Assembly: GCA_020636155.1 (NCBI GenBank)
Contig: JACJYM010000008.1
Location: 62,001-126,000, forward strand
Source: Lewinellaceae bacterium
Lineage (GTDB): Bacteria > Bacteroidota > Bacteroidia > Chitinophagales > Saprospiraceae
Direction: 5' to 3'
DNA length: 64,000 nt
Shown: positions 51,944-61,607 of the stretch, in pieces
Position numbering within the stretch: position 1 is the first letter of the stretch
How the letters are laid out: each line of letters opens with the position of its first letter
The notes under the pieces: generated by a model
Told to the model about the DNA's origin: nothing
The model's database searches: none
The model's input: only the letters and a program-made list of their open reading frames with translations
Position numbers and translations under genes: made by a program

Positions 51944-54583
51944 ATGAGAACAATTTACACATTACTTTTGTGCATTCTATTTACGTACTCTCTATCGGCG
52001 CAGTCCATGCTTACTGGAACGGTAGTTGATGATAATTCTAATGACCCACTCATAGGGGCATCAGTTTACATTCAAAGTTTATCATTGGGAACCATTACGG
52101 ATGTTAATGGTATGTTTAAGCTTCAAGGTGTTAAAGTCGGCACCCATGAGGTAGAGGTTTCCTACGTAGGTTACCAAACTATGAAAGTTATGGTAACTGT
52201 CAATGGCAACAATGTGGACATGGGTTACCTAAAATTAAATTCTGGCGGACTTGGATTGGATGAGGTTGTTGTGACAGGGGTTATTGACTTTGCAAGGGAC
52301 AGAAAAACACCGGTTGCTGTATCTACAATTAAAGCGTCAGAAATTGCTTTAAAATCTGGTAATCAGGAATTTCCAGAAATTATGAAACTTACACCTTCAG
52401 TTTTTACTTCTAAATCTGGTGGAGGATTTGGTGACTCAAGAATGAACTTGAGAGGTTTTGACCAATCTAATACGGCATTCTTAATTAATGGTCAACCAAT
52501 TAACGGAATGGAAGATGGTAAAATGTATTGGTCAAATTGGCAGGGAGTACTTGATGTAGCCAATGCGATTCAGGTTCAACGTGGTCTTGGATCTTCTAAA
52601 TTAGCAATTTCATCTGTAGGTGGTACGATAAATATTGTTACAAAAACAATTGATAGTAAAAAAGGTGGTTTTGTGCAAACAATGCTTGGAAATAATGGGT
52701 ATCAAAAACAATCTGCTTATTACTCTACTGGCTTATCAAGTAGCGGTTGGGCATTTTCAGCTTTGTTAGGAAATTGGTCAGGAAACGGTTATAACGATTA
52801 CATGTCAGGAAGTGGCCAAACTTATTTCGCTTCAGTAGGATATGTACCAAATGCATCACACAGCTTTAACTTTTTGGTGACGGGAGCTCCTCAAAGACAC
52901 TATCAAAGAGATAGATACACTATTCAAACATACTTAGACAAAGGTGCAAATAGTCAAGAGGATCCTCTAAATCCAGAACCATATACAAGATTTAATAACT
53001 CTTGGGGTTCATTAGATGGAGAATTTTATAATACTGGAGGAAATTATTACCATAAGCCGATCATGAACTTGAGCTGGGATTGGACAATTGATAATGCGTC
53101 CTCACTTTCAACCGTAGTTTATGGCTCATGGGGTAGAGGAGGATCAATAGGAATGAGAAGCTATGCTTGGCAAGGGTCAAATTATTATGAATTAGACTCT
53201 GTTTATGCATATAACACTTCGATTGCTGACGGGGTTGGACATAGAAAAGGAGGTCCAACTGATATCATTAGATCAAGTGTTAATGAACATAGTTGGTTCG
53301 GTATCGTAAGTAATTATGGCAGAAAAATCAATGAAAACATAAGTTTCAATATCGGTTTTGACGGTAGAAGATATCATGGTGAACATTATAGAAGAGTCGT
53401 TAATTTCCTTGGTCTTAAAGGATGGGATGATGATACTAATAATGTACAATTAGGTAATGACTATGTAGTAACTGAAGCTTATAGCACTGACCCTTGGGCA
53501 GCTACATTCCATAACACACCAAGAAATCAAAGAATTGGATATGACAATCCTGAAAACATCCGTTACATGGGTGGATTTGGACAATTGGAATATTCTAATA
53601 ATAATTTATCTGCATTTGTTCAAGGAGCATATTCAACTCAGTCTAATCAAAGATTTGATTATTTTAATTACGATGCAGATAATATTTCTTCTGAAAAAGT
53701 AGTAAACTCGGGTTATAATGTAAAAGTTGGTGCAAACTACAACATCAATGAGCAGAACAATGTATTCATTAATGCTGGTAAATATTCAAGACAACCATTT
53801 CAGGATAACATGTTCTTGAACTTTAGAAATAATGTAAATCCATTGTTGACAAATGAAAATATCACTGGTATAGAGGTGGGTTATGGTTATAGAGCAGAAA
53901 AGGCTGCATTTAACTTAAACGTATATCGTACAGAATGGGCTGATAGAGTACTAAGTGGTAGCTTGAGTGCTGACGATGGATTTTATCAATATCAAGGTGT
54001 TACTCAGTTACACATGGGTGTAGAATTAGATTTCAACGTAAAACCAGCAGATAATTTTATGGTTAAAGGTTTTGCTTCAATCGGTGATTGGAAATATAGC
54101 GGTAATGCTACACAAACAGTCTATGATGCAGACTTAAATGTAGTGTCTGATGGTGATCCATTGTATTTAGATGGTGTGAAGGTAGGAGATGCAGCTCAGA
54201 CTACCTTTGGATTAGGTCTTAGATATGATGCAACTGAAAGACTTAGCTTTGATACTGATTGGAATTCATATAATAACTTGTATGCAGGATTCCTTCCTAC
54301 TGACAGTGAATTCAGAACTGCAGACAATAGAGGTTCTGTGAAATTGCCTTCATTTAATTTAATAGATTTAGGTGCCACTTACAAGTGGAAAATTTCAGAT
54401 TCTAATACGTTAACTTTTAGAATGAATATTAATAACTTATTCGATAAAACATATATCGCTGAGTCATTAACTAATAAACATGCGGAAACAGGAGTAGCTA
54501 CATACGATGGCTTAAATGTAAATAACCAAGTTTATTTTGGATTTGGTAGAACTTGGAACTTTAGCACAAGGCTAAGTTTCTAA
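51944..54583 (+). CDS. TonB-dependent outer-membrane receptor
   Basis: 879 residues. Signal peptide (to YSLSAQ), then a carboxypeptidase-regulatory-like domain (about 22-105: GTVVDDNSNDPLIGASVYI; VSYVGYQTM), a plug (about 120-235: LRGFDQSNTAFLINGQPING and VGGTINIVTK) and a barrel ending WNFSTRLSF. Such receptors import ligands with energy from TonB-ExbBD. No SusD-like or lipoprotein partner gene is beside it, so it is more like a siderophore, vitamin or peptide receptor than a SusC polysaccharide receptor; ligand unknown. Followed by a strong terminator. Confidence 0.92.
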   Translation: MRTIYTLLLCILFTYSLSAQSMLTGTVVDDNSNDPLIGASVYIQSLSLGTITDVNGMFKLQGVKVGTHEVEVSYVGYQTMKVMVTVNGNNVDMGYLKLNSGGLGLDEVVVTGVIDFARDRKTPVAVSTIKASEIALKSGNQEFPEIMKLTPSVFTSKSGGGFGDSRMNLRGFDQSNTAFLINGQPINGMEDGKMYWSNWQGVLDVANAIQVQRGLGSSKLAISSVGGTINIVTKTIDSKKGGFVQTMLGNNGYQKQSAYYSTGLSSSGWAFSALLGNWSGNGYNDYMSGSGQTYFASVGYVPNASHSFNFLVTGAPQRHYQRDRYTIQTYLDKGANSQEDPLNPEPYTRFNNSWGSLDGEFYNTGGNYYHKPIMNLSWDWTIDNASSLSTVVYGSWGRGGSIGMRSYAWQGSNYYELDSVYAYNTSIADGVGHRKGGPTDIIRSSVNEHSWFGIVSNYGRKINENISFNIGFDGRRYHGEHYRRVVNFLGLKGWDDDTNNVQLGNDYVVTEAYSTDPWAATFHNTPRNQRIGYDNPENIRYMGGFGQLEYSNNNLSAFVQGAYSTQSNQRFDYFNYDADNISSEKVVNSGYNVKVGANYNINEQNNVFINAGKYSRQPFQDNMFLNFRNNVNPLLTNENITGIEVGYGYRAEKAAFNLNVYRTEWADRVLSGSLSADDGFYQYQGVTQLHMGVELDFNVKPADNFMVKGFASIGDWKYSGNATQTVYDADLNVVSDGDPLYLDGVKVGDAAQTTFGLGLRYDATERLSFDTDWNSYNNLYAGFLPTDSEFRTADNRGSVKLPSFNLIDLGATYKWKISDSNTLTFRMNINNLFDKTYIAESLTNKHAETGVATYDGLNVNNQVYFGFGRTWNFSTRLSF

Positions 54584-54603
54584 GAAAGTAGAATTAATTT
54601 TCA

Positions 54604-54633
54604 GAGGCTGTCTAAAAAGACAGCCTCTTTTAT
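54604..54633 (+). terminator. Terminator after TonB receptor gene
   Basis: GAGGCTGTCT and AGACAGCCTC, a 10-bp perfect stem with a 4-A loop, then TTTTATTTC; 21 bp after the stop. Confidence 0.85.
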
Positions 54634-54678
54634 TTCTTTCCCACATTTTTTGTAATTTGCCCCTCGTAATTGATAATT

Positions 54679-55998
54679 ATGATTATGTCGCAAATTGTAT
54701 TTATTCTCCTCGTCATTACAGTCGCTTTTTTATCAAAAAAGTTTTATGGTAGAGTCATTCGGAATATCAAACTGGGGAAAAAATATGATTTGAACCTAGA
54801 CAAATCCAAAGCATGGAAAAATGTTTTTCTAATTGCTCTAGGACAGAAAAAAATGTTTAAACTCACCATTCCAGCTATATTTCACCTTTTTATTTATGTC
54901 GCCTTTGTCATTACACAGATCGAGCTTATAGAAATATTTGTAGACGGTCTCACTGGAAATCATAGAACTTTTGCACCAGTTTTAGGAGGCTTTTACACCT
55001 TTGTCATCAGTTTTATCGAAATTTTGTCAATTCTAGCCTTCGTTTCAACCATAATATTTTTATACCGGCGTAATGCACTGAAAGTTCCGAGATTAGTTAT
55101 GTCAGAGCTCAATGGGTGGCCCAAGCTCGATGCCAATCTAATACTCATCGGAGAGTTATTATTGATCGTGGGAATATTTATGATGAATGGTGCCGACATG
55201 GTTCTTCAGTCACGAGGGGTAGAACATTATCACGTTACCGGTCAGTTTGCCGTAAGTAGTTGGCTGGGTCCTGCATTATTTGGTGGATTGTTAGACAACA
55301 ACTTGGTTATATTAGAGAGGGCAGGCTGGTGGTTGCATATATTGGTGGTATTTGGCTTTGTGCTTTATTTGCCATTCTCAAAGCATTTGCACATTTTATT
55401 TGCATTTCCAAATGTCTATTTCTCGTCGCAAAAACCGAGAGGAGAGATGGATAATATGCCGGCCATCATGAACGAAGTAAAAAGTATGATGGGCATGCCG
55501 GTAGAAGTAGCTGAAGTATCTGAAGAACTTCCAGATTTTGGAGCTAATGACGTCATGGGTCTCAAATGGAAAAACATACTGGATGCCTATTCTTGCACAG
55601 AATGTGGTCGATGTACAGCTCAGTGTCCGGCCAATATGACTGGGAAAGCATTGTCGCCAAGACATATCATGATGTCCATTCGCGATAGAGCGAATGAAAT
55701 TGGCGAAAATTTGGATAAGGGAACTCAAGACCGTGAAACATATAAAGATGGCAAATCATTATTTGATTACATATCTCGTGAAGAAATACATGCTTGTACC
55801 ACATGTAACGCTTGTGTAGAGGCCTGTCCTGTGTTAATCAATCCCTTAGAACCAATTTTAGAAATGCGTCGATACGAGATTTTATCTGAATCTACAGGTC
55901 CACAGGATTGGTTACCTATGTTCAATGCCATTGAAAACGGTGGTGCCGTATGGCAAATGAATGTGGATCGTGAGCATTGGATGACGGATGAGTCATGA
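54679..55998 (+). CDS. Membrane-bound 4Fe-4S heterodisulfide-reductase-like protein
   Basis: 439 residues. Five or six N-terminal TM helices (about 5-235, with NarI-like histidines) are followed by two [4Fe-4S] motifs: CTECGRCTAQCPANMTG near residue 305 and CTTCNACVEACPVLINP near residue 370. It likely passes electrons between a quinone or heme and an Fe-S partner. In most Bacteroidota the next gene encodes a CCG-domain subunit (HdrB-like); here thyA follows instead. ATG at 54679 or 54685 preferred over an upstream TTG at 54670. Confidence 0.82.
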   Translation: MIMSQIVFILLVITVAFLSKKFYGRVIRNIKLGKKYDLNLDKSKAWKNVFLIALGQKKMFKLTIPAIFHLFIYVAFVITQIELIEIFVDGLTGNHRTFAPVLGGFYTFVISFIEILSILAFVSTIIFLYRRNALKVPRLVMSELNGWPKLDANLILIGELLLIVGIFMMNGADMVLQSRGVEHYHVTGQFAVSSWLGPALFGGLLDNNLVILERAGWWLHILVVFGFVLYLPFSKHLHILFAFPNVYFSSQKPRGEMDNMPAIMNEVKSMMGMPVEVAEVSEELPDFGANDVMGLKWKNILDAYSCTECGRCTAQCPANMTGKALSPRHIMMSIRDRANEIGENLDKGTQDRETYKDGKSLFDYISREEIHACTTCNACVEACPVLINPLEPILEMRRYEILSESTGPQDWLPMFNAIENGGAVWQMNVDREHWMTDES

Positions 55999-56030
55999 GT
56001 AATTTGAATAATTATAAATTTTAGAAATAA

Positions 56031-56825
56031 GTGAAGCAATACTTAGATTTATTGACCACCATTCTTAGACAAGGCACTCAAAAGGAGGATCGAACAGGGA
56101 CTGGTACCAAAAGTATTTTTGGTTATCAAATGAGGTTTGATCTCAATCAAGGTTTTCCGATGCTGACTACTAAAAAACTTCATCTCAAATCCATAATCTA
56201 CGAATTACTTTGGTTTTTAAAGGGTGATACGAATATTAAATATTTGAATGATCACGGCGTACGAATTTGGGATGAATGGGCTGATGAAAATGGAGACTTA
56301 GGGCCAGTCTACGGTAAACAATGGAGGTCTTGGGAGGCAAAAGATGGAAAGATAATTGACCAAATCTCGAATGCCGTGGAGACCATTAAAAACAATCCTG
56401 ACTCTCGTCGAATTATAGTAAACGCTTGGAATGTAGGAGATTTAAACGAAATGGCGTTGACTCCATGTCATGCCATATTTCAGTTTTATGTCGCCGATGG
56501 GAAGTTGTCGTGTCAACTTTACCAGCGATCAGCAGATGTTTTTTTAGGAGTACCATTTAATATCGCATCGTATGCATTACTGACGTTGATGATGGCGCAA
56601 GTATGCAACCTAGGAGTTGGAGAGTTCATTCATTCATTCGGAGATGTTCATCTTTATAATAACCATATTGAACAAGCAAAATTACAACTATCTAGGTCTC
56701 CTTTTTCCTTGCCTAAAATGGAATTAAATCCAAATATTAGAGATATATTTGATTTTAAATTTGAAGATTTCAATCTAGTAGATTATCAATTTCACCCTCA
56801 CATTAGAGCTCAGGTAGCGGTATAA
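56031..56825 (+). CDS. thyA: Thymidylate synthase
   Basis: 264 residues, exactly the length of the E. coli enzyme, starting at a GTG. EDRTGTGTKSIFGYQMRFDL, LTPCHAIFQFYV with the catalytic cysteine, QRSADVFLGVPFNIASYALL and FEDFNLVDYQFHPHI are all present. It methylates dUMP to dTMP using methylene-THF. The start GTG lies 32 bp after the Fe-S gene. With tdk and upp it belongs to pyrimidine metabolism, but the genes are dispersed. Confidence 0.95.
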   Translation: MKQYLDLLTTILRQGTQKEDRTGTGTKSIFGYQMRFDLNQGFPMLTTKKLHLKSIIYELLWFLKGDTNIKYLNDHGVRIWDEWADENGDLGPVYGKQWRSWEAKDGKIIDQISNAVETIKNNPDSRRIIVNAWNVGDLNEMALTPCHAIFQFYVADGKLSCQLYQRSADVFLGVPFNIASYALLTLMMAQVCNLGVGEFIHSFGDVHLYNNHIEQAKLQLSRSPFSLPKMELNPNIRDIFDFKFEDFNLVDYQFHPHIRAQVAV

Positions 56826-56855
56826 AAAGTATTAAAATTAGTTTGTTTATTTAGA

Positions 56856-56906
56856 AGGAATCTAAATAAAATTTCATATTAAAAATATATTGTTATATAG
56901 ATTCCT
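56856..56906. promoter_or_regulatory. Inverted repeat over the act promoter
   Basis: AGGAATCTA (56856-56864) and TAGATTCCT (56898-56906), perfect 9-bp arms with 42 bp between centres. The right arm lies between the -33 and -7 elements. A spacing near four helical turns fits co-operative binding by a dimeric regulator, but none is identified. Confidence 0.5.
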
Positions 56907-56920
56907 GAGTTTTATTTTTG
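56890..56920 (+). promoter_or_regulatory. act operon promoter
   Basis: TTG (56890-56892), 20 bases, TATTTTTG (56913-56920). The ATG is at 56988, so the leader is about 63 bases. Confidence 0.65.
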
Positions 56921-56987
56921 CAGCGTTAAGATTGTGTTAAAATTAACAATGCTTTAGTAATCAATAGTTTATACAATAACGAAAAAT

Positions 56988-58397
56988 ATGATGAAATCTA
57001 ATCATCTAAGAAGGTTTGGGTTTTTGCTGGTATTCGCCTTTGGAATACTATTCGCAGCTCAAGCCCAGGTCAGTGCCGACGCCGGCAAAACTCTCTTTAA
57101 AAATTATTGTGCTTCTTGTCATGCTAAAGACATGAAATCAGCGGCCACAGGTCCAGCATTAGCTGGAGCTCAAGAAAGATGGGCTGATGACGAAGCACTT
57201 TATAATTGGATTAGGAACTCGCAAGGAATGATTGCCTCTGGTAATCCTAGGGCAGTGGAGCTTTGGAATCAATACAAGCCTACGGTTATGACTGCATTTC
57301 CTGATTTGACAGATGATGAGATAGGCTCATTGCTAGCATTTATCAATGGTACAGCGGATGGTTCGTTGGGTCCAAAAAAAGAAGTTGGTAGTGATATCTC
57401 TGCTTCTAGTACTGTATCGAAATCTAGCAGCAATTGGTTATACTATTTGCTTTTTGCGGGATTGGCCGTATTGGCATTTATCTTAGCAAGGATAATCAAC
57501 AGTCTTAATAAAATCGAGGCTTTAAAAGAGGGTAAAAAATACCATGACAAAACGGTCATGGAGACCATTTTCTCTAAGGGTTTCGTGAGCTTTTTGGTTT
57601 TTGCATTGGTGATAATAGGTGTCTATTTCTTAGCAACTAATGCCATGCATCTAGGAAGACAACAAGGATATCAACCGGATCAACCGATTAAATTTTCACA
57701 TGCGACTCACGCTGGTGTAAATAAGATTGATTGTCAATATTGTCATGATGGAGCAAGAAGGTCAAAGCATTCTGTAATTCCTTCGGCTAGCACTTGTATG
57801 AACTGCCACAGAGCCATCAAGAAAGGTTCGAAATATGGGACTGCTGAAATTACAAAAATATATGCATCCATCGGTTACAACCCAATCACGAATACTTATA
57901 TCCAAAACTACGAAAACTACCCTCAAGATAGCATCAAAGCGGTATATTCAGAATGGATATCTCAGAATTATGTAGAAGATAATGAACTAGCAGCGATTGA
58001 TGCTGAGGGACAACTTTTTGTAGATAACCAGTGGAGTGATATCGTGGCGAGCTTAACGAATAATGTTAAGAAACAAGTACAGGGCCCGATTGAATGGACA
58101 AGAATTCACAATCTTCCTGACCACGTTTATTTTAATCACTCACAGCACGTAACCGTTGGTAAATTGGAATGCCAAACTTGTCATGGAAAAGTGGAGGAGA
58201 TGGAAGTCGTAGAGCAAGCCTCTCCATTATCAATGGGATGGTGTATTAACTGTCACAGACAAACAGCCGTTCAATTTGCCAATAATCCATACTACGACAG
58301 TTATCAAGCTTTTCATGATGAAATGAAAGCAGGACAAATCGAGAAGGTGACCGTGGCAGACATCGGAGGTCTTGAGTGCCAAAAATGTCATTATTAA
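56988..58397 (+). CDS. actA: Alternative complex III multiheme cytochrome subunit ActA
   Basis: 469 residues. Signal anchor, then a cytochrome c domain with CASCHAKDMK near residue 40. Two TM helices (WLYYLLFAGLAVLAFILA; FVSFLVFALVIIGVYFL) precede a multiheme region with CQYCH, CMNCH, CQTCH, CINCH and CQKCH. That totals six CXXCH sites: the usual five of ActA plus a fused monoheme domain. ActA carries electrons from the ActB quinol-oxidising side to downstream cytochromes or oxidase. First gene of the operon; start by family and promoter. Confidence 0.92.
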   Translation: MMKSNHLRRFGFLLVFAFGILFAAQAQVSADAGKTLFKNYCASCHAKDMKSAATGPALAGAQERWADDEALYNWIRNSQGMIASGNPRAVELWNQYKPTVMTAFPDLTDDEIGSLLAFINGTADGSLGPKKEVGSDISASSTVSKSSSNWLYYLLFAGLAVLAFILARIINSLNKIEALKEGKKYHDKTVMETIFSKGFVSFLVFALVIIGVYFLATNAMHLGRQQGYQPDQPIKFSHATHAGVNKIDCQYCHDGARRSKHSVIPSASTCMNCHRAIKKGSKYGTAEITKIYASIGYNPITNTYIQNYENYPQDSIKAVYSEWISQNYVEDNELAAIDAEGQLFVDNQWSDIVASLTNNVKKQVQGPIEWTRIHNLPDHVYFNHSQHVTVGKLECQTCHGKVEEMEVVEQASPLSMGWCINCHRQTAVQFANNPYYDSYQAFHDEMKAGQIEKVTVADIGGLECQKCHY

Positions 58398-58423
58398 TTT
58401 GAATCACATTGGAAAAGTACAAT

Positions 58424-61400
58424 ATGAAAAATAATAAGAATATCTGGATCGGAGAAAAAGACCTAACACAACAGGAGGAGTTTCTAAATGAGCTGGATCA
58501 GGAAAAATCTTTGATGAATCTTGAAAGCACGGCAGATTCGTTGCCTAGCATGAAAGGAAATCGTCGTGATTTTCTGAAAGTTATGGGATTTGGAATAGGT
58601 GCAGCCACTATTGCTGCAGGATGTGATATTCCTGTGAAAAGAGCCATTCCTTATGTTGTAAAGCCTGACACGATTGTACCAGGTGTCGCAAATTATTATG
58701 CTTCCACCTATGTGAATGGTGGCGATTATTGCTCTGTTTTGGTAAAAACTAGAGAAGGAAGGCCTATTAAAATTGAAGGTAATATTTCTTCTAATGTTAC
58801 CAAGGGTGGAACAAGTGCCAGAACACAAGCTTCGGTATTATCACTGTATGATACCAATAGATATAGAGAACCTCAAAAATCAAATGAAGGTGTTTTTGGT
58901 TCGATGACTTGGTCTGAACTAGATAAAATGGTTATGGATGCATTGTCTAGCTCTGCATCAATAAAACTTCTTTCGAATACCATTATGTCACCTATGACCT
59001 TTAAAGCGATCGAAGATTTTAAAGCGAAATATCCAAATGTTGAATTGGTAAGTTATGACCCAGTTTCATTTCATGGTGCCTTGACGGCAAATGAGAAGTC
59101 ATTTGGAGAAAGGGTCATGCCGGACTATAGATTCGATAAAGCCGATTATATTGTGAGTTTCGGTGCTGATTTTCTTGGTACATGGTTGTCACCTATAGAA
59201 TTTGCGAAAGATTATGCTTCTAAAAGAGTCATGAAAAATAGCAAAAATGCCAAGATGTCTCGACACGTGCAGGTCGAATCACACATGTCGATGACCGGTT
59301 CTAATGCAGATAACAGGATATTAGTAAAACCATCTGAGCAAGGTGCAGCCATCGCTCAGTTATACAATAGTGTGGTAGGTGGTTCAGCACCGACATCAGG
59401 ATTAAACGAAAAAGCAAAAGAAGCCTTAACGAAAGTTGCACAGCAATTAAAACAAAATGCTGGTAAGTCGATAGTCGTCTCTGCATCAAATAATGTGGAT
59501 GAGCAGTTGATGGTGAATGCAATCAACCAAGCCTTGTCTAACTATGGCAACACTATGATGATGGCAAGTGCTTCACTGCAAAGAACTGGTGACGATGCCA
59601 AGCTAATGTCATTGATAAAAGAAATGAACGCCGGCAGCGTGTCTACTTTAGTTGTTTTAGATTGTAATCCAGCTTATGATTGTGCCTATTCAAGTGATTT
59701 TGTAAAAGGGTTGTCAAAAGTGAAAACGAAAGTAGCCGTAAGTTATTCAGCGAATGAAACGAGTGTTTTGTGTGATTTAGTAGCTCCAAAGCACCACTAT
59801 CTCGAAAGCTGGGGTGATGCCATGCCTAAAAAAGGTAGTTACAGTTTGATACAACCGACGATAGCGCCTTTGTTCAGCACTAGACAGACTGAAGAAACCT
59901 TACTTAGATGGGCTGGTGTAGATATGTCTTCCGATGAGCAGCCGATGTATAGCTATTTGACCAATAATTGGAAGAACAGCTTATTTGCGAGTCAGTCTAA
60001 ATACTTGTCGTTTGATAATTTTATCAATAACACGCTGCATGATGGTGTTTTCATGTCTGCTCCTGGCAGCGAATTGTCATACAGTGAGGCAGGAATAAAT
60101 TTTAGCAATGTAACGAAGCCTGCAAACTCAGAATTGGAGGTATCCTTTTTCGAGACCATTGCGCAAGGAAATGGCGAATATTCTAATAACCCTTGGTTGA
60201 TGGAAATGTCAGACCCTGTAGCGAGAACATCTTGGGGAAATTACTTGGCTATTCCAGTACATTTTGATGGTTACAATAAAATGGTTGGTTTAAATGACCT
60301 AGACGATGGAGATTTAGTCAATATTACTATAAATGGAAAAGAATTAACGGTTGCTGTAGTGAAACAGTTTGGCCAAATGCCGGGAACCGTAGCTTTAGCC
60401 TTAGGTTATGGTAGAACTGAGGCCGGTGATTGTGGAACCGGTATCGGCGTAGACGTAAATCCATTTACGAATCAAAACGGAAACACAAGTTATTACAGTG
60501 CAGATGTTCAATTAGGCTCGAGCCTTGGAAAGGAGAAGCACTATTCATGTGTTCAATACCATCATACCTATGGTGTAAAAGCACTTGACAATGATGGAAA
60601 TATGGTGAATGCCGATGAGCAAGCACTTGGAATGGCTTATGGGCAGGCTGGATATCAAGGAGCATTGACGGATAGATCAGTTGTATATACGACCAATCTT
60701 AAAGATTTAGGTGAGGAAGTGGAGAAAGTTCAGGAAAAGCGAAAAGATGCACAATTCCTTAACTCCAAGCAAATATATCGTGGCTTTGATGCCAAATATG
60801 AAAATGGCCATCACTGGGGGATGCATGTCGACTTAAATGCATGTATAGGTTGTGGTGCTTGTACCGTAGCTTGTATGGCAGAAAACAATGTACCTGTGGT
60901 CGGTAAAAAAGAGGTTTCGAGACATCACGAAATGGCTTGGTTGCGAATTGATCGATACTTCTATGGAGAGTTGGAAAATCCAAATACGGTTTATCATCCA
61001 ATGATGTGTCAGCATTGCGATAATGCACCATGCGAAAACGTATGTCCTGTAAATGCGACAAGCCACAGTACAGAGGGATTGAATCAGATGACATACAATA
61101 GATGTGTAGGTACGAGATACTGTGCCAACAACTGTCCTTACAAAGTAAGAAGATTCAACTGGTTAGATTATACTACTGCGGATATATTCCCTGTCAACCA
61201 ACCGACATTGAACGGTGAGAAAACGCCTTTTGGAGCAGATGACTTAACAAGAATGGTACTAAATCCTGATGTTACAGTGAGGGTAAGAGGGGTCATCGAG
61301 AAATGTAGTTTCTGTGTTCAAAGATTGCAAGAGGGTAAATTAACCGCAAAGAAAGAGGGTAGAAAACTGAGAGATGCAGATGTAAAGTCAGCTTGTCAAA

Positions 61401-61573
61401 CGGCATGTCCTACGGGTGCTATTACATTCGGAGACTTTAATAATAAAGGAGACGTATTAGATACTAAACTTCAGTCAGATTTGAATTATATCGCATTGGA
61501 GGAGATAAACGTAAGATCGTCAGTGACTTATACCATTAAAGTAAACAACAGAGACGAATCAATTACGGCTTAA
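58424..61573 (+). CDS. actB: Alternative complex III subunit ActB (molybdopterin-like/Fe-S)
   Basis: 1049 residues from the ATG at 58424. A twin-arginine-type segment NRRDFLKVMGFGIG near residue 47 precedes a molybdopterin-oxidoreductase-like region (about 100-750) that lacks recognisable cofactor motifs. A ferredoxin-like part from about residue 800 carries CIGCGACTVACMAENN, CQHCDNAPCENVCPVNAT, CVGTRYCANNCPYKVRRF and CSFCVQRLQEGK with ACQTACPTGAI: four clusters. ActB is the periplasmic quinol-linked Fe-S subunit of alternative complex III. 26 bp after actA. Confidence 0.92.
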   Translation: MKNNKNIWIGEKDLTQQEEFLNELDQEKSLMNLESTADSLPSMKGNRRDFLKVMGFGIGAATIAAGCDIPVKRAIPYVVKPDTIVPGVANYYASTYVNGGDYCSVLVKTREGRPIKIEGNISSNVTKGGTSARTQASVLSLYDTNRYREPQKSNEGVFGSMTWSELDKMVMDALSSSASIKLLSNTIMSPMTFKAIEDFKAKYPNVELVSYDPVSFHGALTANEKSFGERVMPDYRFDKADYIVSFGADFLGTWLSPIEFAKDYASKRVMKNSKNAKMSRHVQVESHMSMTGSNADNRILVKPSEQGAAIAQLYNSVVGGSAPTSGLNEKAKEALTKVAQQLKQNAGKSIVVSASNNVDEQLMVNAINQALSNYGNTMMMASASLQRTGDDAKLMSLIKEMNAGSVSTLVVLDCNPAYDCAYSSDFVKGLSKVKTKVAVSYSANETSVLCDLVAPKHHYLESWGDAMPKKGSYSLIQPTIAPLFSTRQTEETLLRWAGVDMSSDEQPMYSYLTNNWKNSLFASQSKYLSFDNFINNTLHDGVFMSAPGSELSYSEAGINFSNVTKPANSELEVSFFETIAQGNGEYSNNPWLMEMSDPVARTSWGNYLAIPVHFDGYNKMVGLNDLDDGDLVNITINGKELTVAVVKQFGQMPGTVALALGYGRTEAGDCGTGIGVDVNPFTNQNGNTSYYSADVQLGSSLGKEKHYSCVQYHHTYGVKALDNDGNMVNADEQALGMAYGQAGYQGALTDRSVVYTTNLKDLGEEVEKVQEKRKDAQFLNSKQIYRGFDAKYENGHHWGMHVDLNACIGCGACTVACMAENNVPVVGKKEVSRHHEMAWLRIDRYFYGELENPNTVYHPMMCQHCDNAPCENVCPVNATSHSTEGLNQMTYNRCVGTRYCANNCPYKVRRFNWLDYTTADIFPVNQPTLNGEKTPFGADDLTRMVLNPDVTVRVRGVIEKCSFCVQRLQEGKLTAKKEGRKLRDADVKSACQTACPTGAITFGDFNNKGDVLDTKLQSDLNYIALEEINVRSSVTYTIKVNNRDESITA

Positions 61574-61607
61574 AAACATTAGAAAATCAATTTTAAAAAT
61601 TAAATAA

